Assembly: GCA_028701835.1 (NCBI GenBank)
Contig: JAQVQA010000003.1
Coordinates: forward strand, 5,673 to 40,168
Length of the DNA: 34,496 nt
Origin: Candidatus Iainarchaeum sp.
GTDB lineage: Archaea > Iainarchaeota > Iainarchaeia > Iainarchaeales > JAAZKV01
Reading direction: 5' to 3'
Below the pieces are notes generated by a model, which saw only the letters and a program-made list of their open reading frames with translations, was not told the origin of the DNA and made no database searches. The first letter of the stretch is position 1; each line of letters starts with the position of its first letter. Of this stretch, positions 8,616 through 17,525 are shown piece after piece. The position numbers were made by a program, and so were the translations under genes.

Positions 8616-11186
8616 TTAAGCATAATTATTGGTTTTTAAAAAAATTTTTTTATACACTTTTATACCTTCAAAAATAATTACTGCCATTAAACCAGCTATA
8701 AAACAATAAATTAAATCAATTAATTCAAGTGCTGAGAATGAGAATAATTCTCTAAGAAAAGGAACACTTAAAACTAATAGTAACAAAGTAATTGCAAATC
8801 CTGAAACAATATAAAGTGCTTTATTTGGTTTTGAAAAAGACTCTATTATTGTTTGAGTATTTGACCTCATAGAGAAAACTATTAACAAGTTAGCAATTAT
8901 TAAAACAGTGAAAGCAATTGTTCTTGCAACTTCTTCATTTGCCCCATTAATTAAAATGAATCCATATAAAGAAATTACTATTAATAAAACTATTACTCCT
9001 TGCAATAATCCTATTAACAAAGTTTTTTTATTAAAAAGAGGTTCATTTAATTTTCTTGGTTTTCTTTTCATAATATTTTTTTCTTCTACTTCTGCTTCGA
9101 AAGCAATTGAGCAAATTGGATCTATTATTAATTCAAGAAAAGCTATGTGTGCTGGAAAAAAAATTAGGGGCCAATTGAATAGAACTGGGAACAGAGCTAA
9201 ACCTGCAATTGGAATGTGAATTGCTATTATGTAAGTCATCGCTTTTTTTATATTATCAAATATCCTTCTACCCATTCGCACTGCTTTTACTATTGAAGCA
9301 AAATCATCATCTATTAACACCATTGCTGATGCTTCTCTAGCAACTTCTGTTCCTCTTGCACCCATTGCTATTCCAACGTGAGCAGATTTTAGTGCTGGCG
9401 CATCATTAACTCCATCCCCTGTCATTACTACTACTTCTTTATTTGCTTTCAGTGCATTCACTATTAAGAGTTTTTGTTCAGGAGCAATTCTCGCAAAAAT
9501 ATTAACGGTTCTTACTTTTTCTTTTAATTCTTGAGTAGTCATTTTTTCTATTTCTTCTCCTGTTAAAATTTCTTCTATTCCGCTTAAACCAGCTTGCAAA
9601 GCAATATGTTTTGCTGTTCCAGCATAATCTCCTGTAATCATTATTACTCTTATACCGGCTTGGTAACACTCTTTTATAGCATTTGGAGCACTTTTTCTAA
9701 CAGGATCTTGTAAAGCAATTAAACCAAGGAATTCAAATTCAAAATCATGCTGTTTTTTTGGAAAAATTAAGTCATTGTTTTTCTTTAACTCCTTTTTAAT
9801 TACTGCTGAAGCGACTCCAATTACTCTATACCCCTCATTAGAAAATTTATTAACTTGATTCAAAATATCTTTTTTACTTTTGTTATCCAAATGACACAAA
9901 TCAATTATTGCTTCAGGAGCACCTTTTGATGCTACAATGAATTCTTTCTTATTTTCACTTTCCCAAACTTGGGAAAGAGCAAGTAAGTGTTTTGAAAGAG
10001 GATATTCTTTTACTATTTCATAATCATCTTCTTTTATATCAGAAAGTTTTTCAAACACTCCTAACTTAATCGCTTTTTCCATTGGATCAAAAGGAATTTT
10101 TTGACTGGCTAAAACTGAATACTTTAATAATTTCTCAAATTTTTTTGGAGTAAATTTACTAGAAAAATCATATTCTTCCCCATTAGCAAAAGCTTTTTTT
10201 AACACCATTTTGTTTAGAGTTAAAGTACCTGTTTTGTCAACACAAAGCACTGTAGCAGAGCCAATGTTTTGAATTGAATTTAGTTTTCTTGTTAACACAT
10301 TATGTTTTGACATTCTCCAAGCCCCAAGCGCAAGGAATAAAGTTAAAACTACTGCGAATTCTTCAGGAATTATTGACATTGCAACAGCTAAAGCTGATAA
10401 TATTGAATCAATTAAATTATTAGTTGATAAGTAATAAAATATTATTATTAATAAACATACTAAAAAACCAGCTATCGCAAAAATCTTAATTATTTTTTTT
10501 GTTTCTTTTTGGAGAATAGTCTCTTCAGGAATTGTTTTTTGTAACTCTTTTCCTATCCCCCCAATTTGGGTTTGTACCCCTGTTTTAATTACTCTAGCAA
10601 CACCACTTCCTCCAACTATTAAAGTACTTGAATAAACAAAAGGAGTATCTTCTCCCCCCGCTGTTTTAAATTCTATACTCTCTTCACCCTCACTTTTTCT
10701 AACAGACAAACTTTCTCCAGTTAATAAAGATTCATCAACTAACAAATTATTTGATTGTAAAACTATTGCATCAGCAGGCACTCTATCGCCTTCTTCTAGA
10801 ATTATTAAATCTCCTTTAACTACTTCTCGACCAGGAATCTTTTTTTGAACACCGTTTCTTATAACTGAAGCTCTTGGACTAGAAAGGTCTTTTAAAGCCT
10901 CAAGGGCTTTCTCTACTTTTAACTCTTGGTAAATAGTAGTTCCTATTATTAGAATGACAAAAAAAAGTAATAGAAAAGCATCGTTTATTGAACCTAAAAA
11001 TAAGTACAACAAACCACAAATTATTAACAAGAGAAACATTGGTTCTTTTAATACATCAAGAATTATCATAATTAGAGTATTATTCTTTGAAGAGGGTAAT
11101 TCATTATAACCATTTTTTTTAAGCAATTCAATTGCTTTAAAATCACTTAAACCTGTAAAAGAATGATGCTTGAATATATTAACCAT
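8616..11186 (-). CDS. P2-type cation-transporting ATPase (Ca2+-ATPase-like)
   Basis: 856 residues with the full P-type ATPase set: actuator motif TGES (156-159), membrane-helix-4 motif PEEF (274-277), phosphorylation motif DKTGTLT with the phosphorylated Asp at 317, and hinge motif TGDGVNDAPALK near residue 600. An N-terminal cation-ATPase domain (residues about 5-60) and about ten membrane helices are visible. This is the architecture of P2A/P2B pumps that export Ca2+ or related cations at the expense of ATP. PEE in place of the PEGLP of SERCA is typical of a prokaryotic subgroup, so the ion is not certain. A TATA-like ATTTTATT lies about 25-30 nt before the ATG. Neighbours are other ion-transport genes. 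Confidence 0.92.
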   Translation of the reverse strand: MVNIFKHHSFTGLSDFKAIELLKKNGYNELPSSKNNTLIMIILDVLKEPMFLLLIICGLLYLFLGSINDAFLLLFFVILIIGTTIYQELKVEKALEALKDLSSPRASVIRNGVQKKIPGREVVKGDLIILEEGDRVPADAIVLQSNNLLVDESLLTGESLSVRKSEGEESIEFKTAGGEDTPFVYSSTLIVGGSGVARVIKTGVQTQIGGIGKELQKTIPEETILQKETKKIIKIFAIAGFLVCLLIIIFYYLSTNNLIDSILSALAVAMSIIPEEFAVVLTLFLALGAWRMSKHNVLTRKLNSIQNIGSATVLCVDKTGTLTLNKMVLKKAFANGEEYDFSSKFTPKKFEKLLKYSVLASQKIPFDPMEKAIKLGVFEKLSDIKEDDYEIVKEYPLSKHLLALSQVWESENKKEFIVASKGAPEAIIDLCHLDNKSKKDILNQVNKFSNEGYRVIGVASAVIKKELKKNNDLIFPKKQHDFEFEFLGLIALQDPVRKSAPNAIKECYQAGIRVIMITGDYAGTAKHIALQAGLSGIEEILTGEEIEKMTTQELKEKVRTVNIFARIAPEQKLLIVNALKANKEVVVMTGDGVNDAPALKSAHVGIAMGARGTEVAREASAMVLIDDDFASIVKAVRMGRRIFDNIKKAMTYIIAIHIPIAGLALFPVLFNWPLIFFPAHIAFLELIIDPICSIAFEAEVEEKNIMKRKPRKLNEPLFNKKTLLIGLLQGVIVLLIVISLYGFILINGANEEVARTIAFTVLIIANLLIVFSMRSNTQTIIESFSKPNKALYIVSGFAITLLLLVLSVPFLRELFSFSALELIDLIYCFIAGLMAVIIFEGIKVYKKIFLKTNNYA

Positions 11187-11343
11187 TAAAATAATTAAAC
11201 TAGCACAAGAATAAAATAGTTTCTTATTAATTAAAAATTAGATTATTAAAATTAAAGCGCAATTTTTTTAAAATTAGATTCAAACAATTTTTAATTAAAA
11301 AATTATTGTCTTTTTATATTCATATTGAAGAGCACTCTTTTTT

Positions 11344-12426
11344 CTAGCATTTTTTTGTATAAATCGTTTGAGTTGGGAAAGCAAATTCTATTTTTGCTTT
11401 CTCAAATTCTTTTTTAATTTCAAATCCTACTTCATCACGTGCTAAAACCATGTCTTTCCAAACTCCTCTTTTAGTAAAGAATACTACTAAAATATTTATT
11501 GAACTTTCGCCAAATCCTTCTAAAGCTATTGTAAAATCACTATCACAATACTCGCAGTTTTTAATCGCTTTTTCAATTATTTTCTTAGCCAACTCAATTT
11601 TCTTGTTAGGAGTATCATAAGTCACTCCAATAGTCCAAACAACTTTTTTCTTCAAAGCCCCTGTTACGTTAGTTATTATTTCTCCTGAAAGAATACTATT
11701 TGGAACAATCACTAGTTGTTTATCCAAATCCCTTATTTTAGTATACCTAAGATTTATTTCTTCTACTGTTCCAGTATAAGCTCCGTTTGAGAATTTAATA
11801 GTGTCACCTATCACAAATGGCCTTGAGAATAAAATTGATATTCCTCCAAAAGCATCTGCAATGGTTTTTTGAGCAGCAAAAGCAAACGCTATTCCCCCTA
11901 TTCCAAGTCCTGCGAGTAGCGCCATTACATCAATACCCATATTGTCAAGGATTATTATTATTGCTAAAAACATTACCGTTATTTTCATTGATTTTTTTAA
12001 CCAAGGAACTAATTGATCATCAAGTTTTGTCTTAGTTTTACTAGTAATCGGTTTTATTATTCTTTCAAAGAAAGAATCAATGAATCTTATTACAAACCAA
12101 GAAACATCAAGCATTATTAATAATTTTATTGCATTATAAAAAAAATCATTGATAGTTGAATCAAAAACCAGGACTTGATAAGCTACTAAAAAACCTATTA
12201 CTGTTAACAAAAAAGCAAAGGGTTCTTCAATTAAATCAACTAAAATATCATCAAAATCATTTTTAGTTTTGGAGGTTAATTTAGTTAAAACATTTTTTGA
12301 AAAATAAAGGGTTATCCTTGAGAAGATTACAAAAACTATGACTATTATTAAAGCATAAATCCACAAAATTAATGGATTTCCAAAATAAACTAACGAAAAA
12401 ATATTTGATAATGACATAAAAAACAC
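11344..12426 (-). CDS. mscS: MscS-family mechanosensitive channel
   Basis: 360 residues with N-terminal membrane helices (about 15-35, 65-85, 95-115, 130-150) leading into the pore helix and the conserved beta domain. Seen are the Gly/Ala-rich pore helix (LLAGLGIGGIAFAFAAQ), then FGGISILFSRPFVIGD and the VIVPNS segment, all diagnostic of MscS. The channel opens on membrane tension to release solutes during hypo-osmotic shock. An alternative start is the ATG at 12417 (MSLSN), three codons in. The gene is divergent from the next one and part of the ion-homeostasis cluster. Confidence 0.92.
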   Translation of the reverse strand: MFFMSLSNIFSLVYFGNPLILWIYALIIVIVFVIFSRITLYFSKNVLTKLTSKTKNDFDDILVDLIEEPFAFLLTVIGFLVAYQVLVFDSTINDFFYNAIKLLIMLDVSWFVIRFIDSFFERIIKPITSKTKTKLDDQLVPWLKKSMKITVMFLAIIIILDNMGIDVMALLAGLGIGGIAFAFAAQKTIADAFGGISILFSRPFVIGDTIKFSNGAYTGTVEEINLRYTKIRDLDKQLVIVPNSILSGEIITNVTGALKKKVVWTIGVTYDTPNKKIELAKKIIEKAIKNCEYCDSDFTIALEGFGESSINILVVFFTKRGVWKDMVLARDEVGFEIKKEFEKAKIEFAFPTQTIYTKKC

Positions 12427-12622
12427 TCTTTTTTCTTCTAAAAAAACTTTTTTTTAGTAAACTAATTTATTCAAGAATAAATTTTTACAACTCTTAATTT
12501 ATATTTTCTTAATTTACTATAAATTAAATTTCTTTAATAATCTTTAAAAACAATTCTTTTTTTAAAAAAATCAAAAAAATGTCCAAGAAAAGAATATAAA
12601 CTTAAAGAGTTTAATTAGTTTC

Positions 12623-13276
12623 ATGTTTAACCCTGATTTAGGTGGATTTAATCAACGTGGTTTTATTTCATTAATTATTAATGAAACAACTTATTACAAG
12701 GATCAAATTGGAATTGTTTTAAAGAGAACTAAACTCTTTGCTTATAAATATCCTAAAATTATTTTGTTTATATTAATTTCAATCCTAGCTTTTTATTTAT
12801 TCCATAACGATTTTTTTTCTGATTTTATTTCTAACCTTGGTCAATTTGTTTTTTTAGGAGAATTTATTGGAGGAGTACTATTTTCTTTTGGATTAACAAC
12901 TCCTTTTGCAATAGCTATTTTCCTTAAAATAACTCCTCAAAATATTTTTCTTGCTTCTTTAATTGGGGGATGCGGAGCATTAATTTCAGATTTATTAATT
13001 TTTAAATTCATTAAAATTTCTTTTGAAGATGAATTTGATAAATTAAAAAAAGAAAGACCTTTTCTTTTCATGAAAAAACATATTCATACTTTTATTAACC
13101 CTACAATAACACATTACCTAACATTTGCTTTTGCAGGAATTCTTTTTGCTTCTCCTTTACCTGATGAAGCTGCAATAATGGTTCTTGCAGGAATAACTAA
13201 AATAAATCTTAAAACACTTGCTTTAGTCAGTTTTGTTTGTAACTCAATAGGAATATTTTTTATATTATTAATCTAA
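12623..13276 (+). CDS. Multi-pass membrane protein, possibly VTT/DedA-like
   Basis: 217 residues with about five membrane helices. The segment with GGVLFSFGLTTPFAIAIFL, then a glycine-rich LIGGCGALISDLLIF, then SPLPDEAAIMVLAG resembles the re-entrant, proline-containing layout of VTT/DedA-type proteins, and comparable small proteins occur in other archaea. I cannot confirm the family by eye. A TATA-like GAATATAAAC sits about 25-30 nt upstream of the ATG, fitting a leaderless mRNA. It is convergent with the RCK-domain gene (10-nt gap). Confidence 0.6.
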   Translation: MFNPDLGGFNQRGFISLIINETTYYKDQIGIVLKRTKLFAYKYPKIILFILISILAFYLFHNDFFSDFISNLGQFVFLGEFIGGVLFSFGLTTPFAIAIFLKITPQNIFLASLIGGCGALISDLLIFKFIKISFEDEFDKLKKERPFLFMKKHIHTFINPTITHYLTFAFAGILFASPLPDEAAIMVLAGITKINLKTLALVSFVCNSIGIFFILLI

Positions 13277-13286
13277 AATTTAAAAA

Positions 13287-14021
13287 TTAAAGTATTTCAC
13301 TTAATTTATCCCCAGCAACTACTTCGGGAACTATAACTACTTTTGCGCCAGCTTTTTTTAGTTTAGAAACAAATTTTTGTTCATAAGCTCTTGCAAAAAC
13401 ATCTATTTTTGGGTTCAATTCTTTTGAAGTTAGGGTTATTAAAACATTTGACTCGGTTTTTGGGAGAGTTAGAATTATTTTGGTTGCTTTCTCAATTCCT
13501 GCTTCTATTAGTACTTTGTCATCTTCAGCATTACCTTCAATCACTAAATACTTTTTTTTCTTTAAAATCTTAATTACTTCAGAATTATTTTCTATAATCA
13601 AAAATTTTTTTCTTTTCTTTTCAAGATTTGAAGCAATTTCGCTTCCAAATCTCCCTCCACCAATTATTATTATATGATTATTCATTAAACTCACTCTTAA
13701 ATCATTGAATTTTTTGTTTAAATACCTTTCCAAGTTCCTATCTAAAAGCATATCTGCTAGACTCCAAAGAACCCACCAAACTAAAAATACCCCTACTATA
13801 GCAAGAAATATTTCAAGTAATCTTTCAGCAAAGTTACTCTCATCAGAGAATATAAATGCTAGTGTTTCAAGCGTTCTAAACAAACCTTGTTCGAGTGAAA
13901 TTGAAGAAATTAAAGAAAAACTAATTGTCCCAAAAATTATTAATAATAAAATTATTTTCACAAATATTTTTATTCTTCTTGGAAATTCATCAACCTCTTT
14001 TAAAGAAGCTCCTCTTGACAT
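13287..14021 (-). CDS. Two-helix channel-like protein with RCK/TrkA-N domain, lacking a K+ selectivity filter
   Basis: 244 residues. Helices at about 18-40 and 68-88 flank a would-be pore loop, followed by an RCK (TrkA-N) domain starting near residue 115 with dinucleotide-type G-G-G-R-F-G (121-126) and an acidic residue closing the second strand (IIENN). This is the MthK/Kch layout. However, where K+ channels have TVGYG, this protein has AFIFSDES (about residues 55-62), with no recognisable filter. It may conduct another ion, act as a sensor, or be a non-conducting regulator. It is divergent from the wHTH gene, with 114 nt between the starts. Confidence 0.8.
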   Translation of the reverse strand: MSRGASLKEVDEFPRRIKIFVKIILLLIIFGTISFSLISSISLEQGLFRTLETLAFIFSDESNFAERLLEIFLAIVGVFLVWWVLWSLADMLLDRNLERYLNKKFNDLRVSLMNNHIIIIGGGRFGSEIASNLEKKRKKFLIIENNSEVIKILKKKKYLVIEGNAEDDKVLIEAGIEKATKIILTLPKTESNVLITLTSKELNPKIDVFARAYEQKFVSKLKKAGAKVVIVPEVVAGDKLSEIL

Positions 14022-14135
14022 GAAAAAAACCTTGTAATAAATTGATTTACCTAGTTTAAAACACTTAGGGTTTAAAAAAATTAAGATAAAAAATCTAAGG
14101 GTATAAATTAAATACTAACTCTCCTAAATTTATTA

Positions 14136-14420
14136 ATGCCTATTTTGAAACAACTTTTAGATTGGTTAATTTTAGGTTCTAAAGGAGGAATTTCTAGGGC
14201 AAAAATCCTTTTAGAATTAAAAAGAAAACCATCTAACATCCACGCACTTTCAATTAAATTAGAAATGGATTACAAAACTATTCAACACCACATTAATATT
14301 CTTTTAGAAAATCAATTAATTACTTCAATAGGTAAACCTTATGGAAAAATTTTTTTTATTTCACCTCAACTAGAATCTGAATTCGATTTATTTAAAAAAA
14401 TGATTGAGGGGAAGATATAA
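14136..14420 (+). CDS. ArsR-like winged-helix transcription regulator
   Basis: 94 residues with a helix-turn-helix core: a helix pair around residues 20-50 (SRAKILLELKRKPSNIHALS), a recognition helix around MDYKTIQHHINILLENQLI, and a beta wing (GKPYGKIFFI). It should bind DNA as a dimer; no metal-binding Cys motif is present, so the signal is unknown. TATA GTATAAAT lies about 30 nt upstream of the ATG. The next gene, a membrane protein, starts one base after its stop, so the two form an operon of the common regulator-plus-membrane-partner type. Confidence 0.85.
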   Translation: MPILKQLLDWLILGSKGGISRAKILLELKRKPSNIHALSIKLEMDYKTIQHHINILLENQLITSIGKPYGKIFFISPQLESEFDLFKKMIEGKI

Positions 14421-14421
14421 T

Positions 14422-14877
14422 ATGAAAGGAACTAAAATTAAATCAAAAAAAATTCTTTTAAACAAATCAATAAACTTTCACCCTCTTTTTATAACTTTAA
14501 TAATACTAATAATTGGTTTTTTGTTAATTTATTTTGCAGGTAATTTATTAGGATTAAATTCTTTTGACCCAGATTCAACAGGGAGAATGATTAATCAATC
14601 CTTTTTAGTAGAAAGAATAATAATTAACAGCATCGCTTCATTTTTGATTTTAATTATAATTAATTCTTATATCTCAATTTATTTAAAAACAAAATCAAAT
14701 TTTTCACTAGGCTTATTAATAATGAGCATTTCATTATTAATTCAAACTTTGAGTGCAAATCCATTGATATTGAGTTTATTTAGCTTTAGATTAGTAGGAT
14801 TAGGTCTTTTGAGCCTTGTTTCTAGCGCTACTACTTTAATTGCAGTACTTGCATTACTTTACTTATCAAGAACCTAA
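14422..14877 (+). CDS. Four-helix membrane protein paired with the wHTH regulator
   Basis: I choose the ATG at 14422 (MKGTKIKSKK), giving 151 residues, because GAGGGG (14406-14411) sits about 10 nt upstream. An in-frame ATG at 14404 would overlap the preceding gene. Four hydrophobic helices are visible (about 18-40, 60-82, 90-108 and 118-140), with a positively charged N-terminus. No family is recognised. The tight coupling to a wHTH gene suggests it may sense or modulate the membrane state and the regulator, which is inference from context. Confidence 0.75.
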   Translation: MKGTKIKSKKILLNKSINFHPLFITLIILIIGFLLIYFAGNLLGLNSFDPDSTGRMINQSFLVERIIINSIASFLILIIINSYISIYLKTKSNFSLGLLIMSISLLIQTLSANPLILSLFSFRLVGLGLLSLVSSATTLIAVLALLYLSRT

Positions 14878-14975
14878 AAAACTCTAATTTGGGTATAATT
14901 TGGGTTTAATATTGGAAAATCCTTTTTAATTAAAAAAAAAGTATATTAACACCATTTAGAAAAGGAGGTGGGATT

Positions 14976-15374
14976 GTGAATAAAAAAATTATGGGATTAG
15001 CTATGGTTTTATCACTACTATTGTTAATAGGAGTTGTTAGTGCTTATCGAGGCGATCCGCTTGTTTTGGGACCTAATTATTCTCAAGAAAGACACGAAGC
15101 AATGAACCAAGCTTTTGTTAACGCAAATTATTCAACTTGGTTTGAATTAATGACTAGTACTAATAGAAGTCCAAGAGTACTTAAAGTTGTTAATGAAAAC
15201 AATTTTGATTCATTCATAAAAGCAAGAGCTTTATTAAGTGAAGGCAAAGTAGAAGAAGCTAATTCAATCAGAGAAGAATTGGGTTTGAATAATGGACAAG
15301 GACAAAAAAGAAATGAAAATAAATCAAATAGAGGGCAAAGAGGAAATAAAAATAATTGTCCATATTCAAACTAA
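14976..15374 (+). CDS. Small secreted helical protein
   Basis: 132 residues from a GTG preceded by the excellent Shine-Dalgarno GGAGGTG (14964-14970). Residues 1-23 form a clear signal peptide (basic N-terminus, LLLLIGVVSA, cleavage likely after A23). The mature part is a charged helical domain: YSTWFELM followed by a V-x-N-E-N-N-F-D-x-F-x-x-A motif and G-K-V-E-E-A-N-S-I-R-E-E-L-G-L. This resembles a small domain seen in many uncultured archaeal and bacterial secreted proteins (recollection, no name assigned). The tail is Asn/Arg/Lys/Gly-rich. Function unknown. A strong hairpin follows the stop. Confidence 0.8.
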   Translation: MNKKIMGLAMVLSLLLLIGVVSAYRGDPLVLGPNYSQERHEAMNQAFVNANYSTWFELMTSTNRSPRVLKVVNENNFDSFIKARALLSEGKVEEANSIREELGLNNGQGQKRNENKSNRGQRGNKNNCPYSN

Positions 15375-15380
15375 AAAATT

Positions 15381-15405
15381 ACTAGTGGAATTCTTTTCCA
15401 CTAGT
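15381..15405 (+). terminator. Perfect 10-bp hairpin after the secreted protein gene
   Basis: Arms ACTAGTGGAA and TTCCACTAGT pair perfectly around a 5-nt loop, starting 6 nt after the stop codon. There is no long T-run immediately after it, so it may be an mRNA-end stabiliser rather than a classical terminator. The palindrome also faces the 3' end of the minus-strand SPFH genes. Confidence 0.55.
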
Positions 15406-15489
15406 TAATAAACTGGGTGAATTGTATTAAAAAAAATAGTTTTAATAAAAAATTAATCAATAAAAAAAATAGTTTTTTTGTTAAAAAAA

Positions 15490-16287
15490 TTATTTAAACA
15501 ATTTTTTAAGTAAATTAATTGATTTTCCTTCTTCTCCAAATAGTTCAGAAGGAATTACATAAATTTTTGTTTTGCTTTTTTCTGTACTCAAAGAGTGTAT
15601 TGTTTGTAGTGTTCTTAATAACACTCCTCCTTTAATGCTTGTTAGTTCTCTTGCAGCGTCATGTAGGTTCTTTGAGGACTCAAGTTCTCCTCGCGCCCTT
15701 AGTAAAATCGCCCTTTTTTCTCGCTCTGCTTCAGCTTCTTGAGAAATTATTCTAACTAAACTATCTGGTAAAATTATTTCTTTTAACTCTACTGACTCTA
15801 CTTTAATTCCCCAAGGATCAGTAACCTTATCCAAAATAATTTGGATTTTTTTTGCAGTAGCATCTCTTTGAGATAACAATTCATCAAGACTAGTCTCTCC
15901 AATTATTTCCCTCATAGTAGTTTGAGATATTTGACTCACTGCGTACTTATAATCCCTAACCTCAATTATTGCTTTCTTTGAATCATTCACCCTATAATAC
16001 ACAACTGCATTAACTATTGCTGAAATATTGTCTTTAGTCATTATATCTTGTTTTGGAACATCAATTACAGTTGTTCTAATATCAACATTATACCACTTTT
16101 GAAGAATAGGTACAACTAACCTTAACCCAGGATTCATTACGCCTGAATATTTTCCTAGAGTAAATTTAACTCCCCTCTCATATTCATTAATTATCTTAAT
16201 TGAAGCAATTAAAAAAATTATTATTAAAAAAACTAAGGGTATGAACATTAGTATAAATAGACTAAAAATAATGCTTAATGCAGTCAT
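15490..16287 (-). CDS. SPFH/stomatin-family (slipin) membrane protein, second of a pair
   Basis: 265 residues: an N-terminal hydrophobic hairpin (about 5-30), then the Band-7 domain with NEYERGVKFTLGKY, the GLRLVVP segment, DVPKQDIMTKDN and VDPWGIKV-type motif (TDPWGIKVESVELKEIILP), and a C-terminal Ala/Glu-rich helix typical of stomatins. These proteins oligomerise on the inner membrane face, organise microdomains and often modulate channels. Its ATG overlaps the stop of the upstream paralogue by 4 nt (ATGA), so the two are translationally coupled. Stomatins of this type are usually encoded beside NfeD; no NfeD gene is present here. Confidence 0.92.
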   Translation of the reverse strand: MTALSIIFSLFILMFIPLVFLIIIFLIASIKIINEYERGVKFTLGKYSGVMNPGLRLVVPILQKWYNVDIRTTVIDVPKQDIMTKDNISAIVNAVVYYRVNDSKKAIIEVRDYKYAVSQISQTTMREIIGETSLDELLSQRDATAKKIQIILDKVTDPWGIKVESVELKEIILPDSLVRIISQEAEAEREKRAILLRARGELESSKNLHDAARELTSIKGGVLLRTLQTIHSLSTEKSKTKIYVIPSELFGEEGKSINLLKKLFK

Positions 16288-17120
16288 TTTCTCTTACCCC
16301 CATATCCTTTAGTGGACTTTAACATATCTAATGGAACAAAAAATATTGTCTCGTTAGTAGGATCCGAAGAAATATTATCCAACTCTTGTAGTGTCCTTAA
16401 ATTCAATCCACCTTCTATACTACCAATCGTTCTAGCTGCTTTTGAAACTATTTTTGCAGCAGCTGCTTCGCCACTAGCTTTAATAACTGCAGCCCTTCTT
16501 ATTCTCTCTGCTTCAGCAGCTTTAGCCATTATTGTTTTCATCGATTCAGGGAGCTCAATATGTTTTAACTCAACCGAATCAACTTTAATTCCCCAAGGGT
16601 CACTCGCTTTATCAACAATCTCTCTTATCTTTCCAGAAGCCTCATCCCTATTACTTAAAACTTCATCAAGAGTCATTTCCCCAACTACGTTACGCATAGC
16701 TGTTTGAGCCAATTGACTAATTGCATACACATAATTATCAACTTTTATTATTGATTTCTCTGCTTCATCTGCTCTTATCTTGTAATAAATAACTGCATCA
16801 ACACTAACAGAAACATTGTCTTTTGTTATTGGAGATTGTTGAGGAACATCAGTAACATTAACTCTCAAATCAACTTTGGATACTCTTTGAACTATGGGTA
16901 ACACTACATTCAAACCCGGTTTTAGCATCCCATCATATTTTCCAAAAGAAAAAACTACTCCTCTCTCAAACTCATAAATAATCATAACAGAATTAGTAAA
17001 TAAAAAAACAAAGATACATAGCAAGAACACAAATAAAGGAAAATAAGTTACTAAAGAAACCAAAGTAACTAATGCAAGTAATACTAAGAAAATCAACCAA
17101 AATTTTGAAAAAAGATTCAT
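16284..17120 (-). CDS. SPFH/stomatin-family (slipin) membrane protein, first of a pair
   Basis: 278 residues. Two hydrophobic segments near residues 8-45 precede the Band-7 domain (YEFERGVVFSFGKYDG, GLNVVLP, DVPQQSPITKDN, SDPWGIKVDSVELKHIELP), then an Ala-rich helix (RRAAVIKASGEAAAAK). It is closely related to the downstream gene, so the pair arose by tandem duplication and probably forms hetero-oligomers (inference). The neighbouring voltage-gated channel gene on the other side of the 405-nt intergenic region is a plausible functional partner, because stomatins often associate with ion channels; this is context only. Confidence 0.92.
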   Translation of the reverse strand: MNLFSKFWLIFLVLLALVTLVSLVTYFPLFVFLLCIFVFLFTNSVMIIYEFERGVVFSFGKYDGMLKPGLNVVLPIVQRVSKVDLRVNVTDVPQQSPITKDNVSVSVDAVIYYKIRADEAEKSIIKVDNYVYAISQLAQTAMRNVVGEMTLDEVLSNRDEASGKIREIVDKASDPWGIKVDSVELKHIELPESMKTIMAKAAEAERIRRAAVIKASGEAAAAKIVSKAARTIGSIEGGLNLRTLQELDNISSDPTNETIFFVPLDMLKSTKGYGGKRK

Positions 17121-17305
17121 CTTAATTAAACTAAAAAAACAACCTTTATTTAACTCTTTTCTTTAAGACAAAAAAAGAACTATTCACTAAAAATTTAAAT
17201 TAAACAAAAAATAATTAGCCGACAAAAATACACAATAATTATCAAAGGATTTTTTATAAGTTAAATAAAATTTATTTATATAAAAACAAATAAATTGTCC
17301 TTTTT

Positions 17306-17438
17306 TTTGACTAAAATTGGCGAATTTCCCTCACAATGAGAAGAAGGTGCGTACAAAACAGTATAATGCAACAAGGGACGCTTTTGCACCCTAAAAGGAG
17401 GGGGTAGTTTTCTTTAACCTTTATTAAAAGTTGAATAA
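17306..17438. repeat. Conserved intergenic element, copy 2
   Basis: Homologue of 8445-8577, in the 405-nt gap between the divergently transcribed SPFH pair and the channel gene. It contains the 31-nt block 17398-17428 identical to copy 1, the shared TACAAAACA, and a CCT-aaa-AGG hairpin (17390-17398) in which one pair is C-G instead of the T-A of copy 1. AAATT-ggcg-AATTT is an extra small hairpin here. A good TATA (TTTATATAAAA, about 17274-17284) lies about 25 nt before the left end on the plus strand; a TATA-like TTTTAATAAA on the minus strand lies inside the conserved block. The rest of the gap is AT-rich with nothing recognisable. Confidence 0.7.
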
Positions 17439-17525
17439 ATAAACCAAATACCCTAAAGCAACAAATCATTAAACCATTTTGTTTTAAAAGAAAAAGTTAT
17501 TAAACTTCAAAATCTTTCTTGTGTC

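Noticed and set aside
16312-16707. 131-residue plus-strand ORF opposite the SPFH gene
   Set aside because: It is the reverse-complement shadow of a conserved gene and has no start signals.
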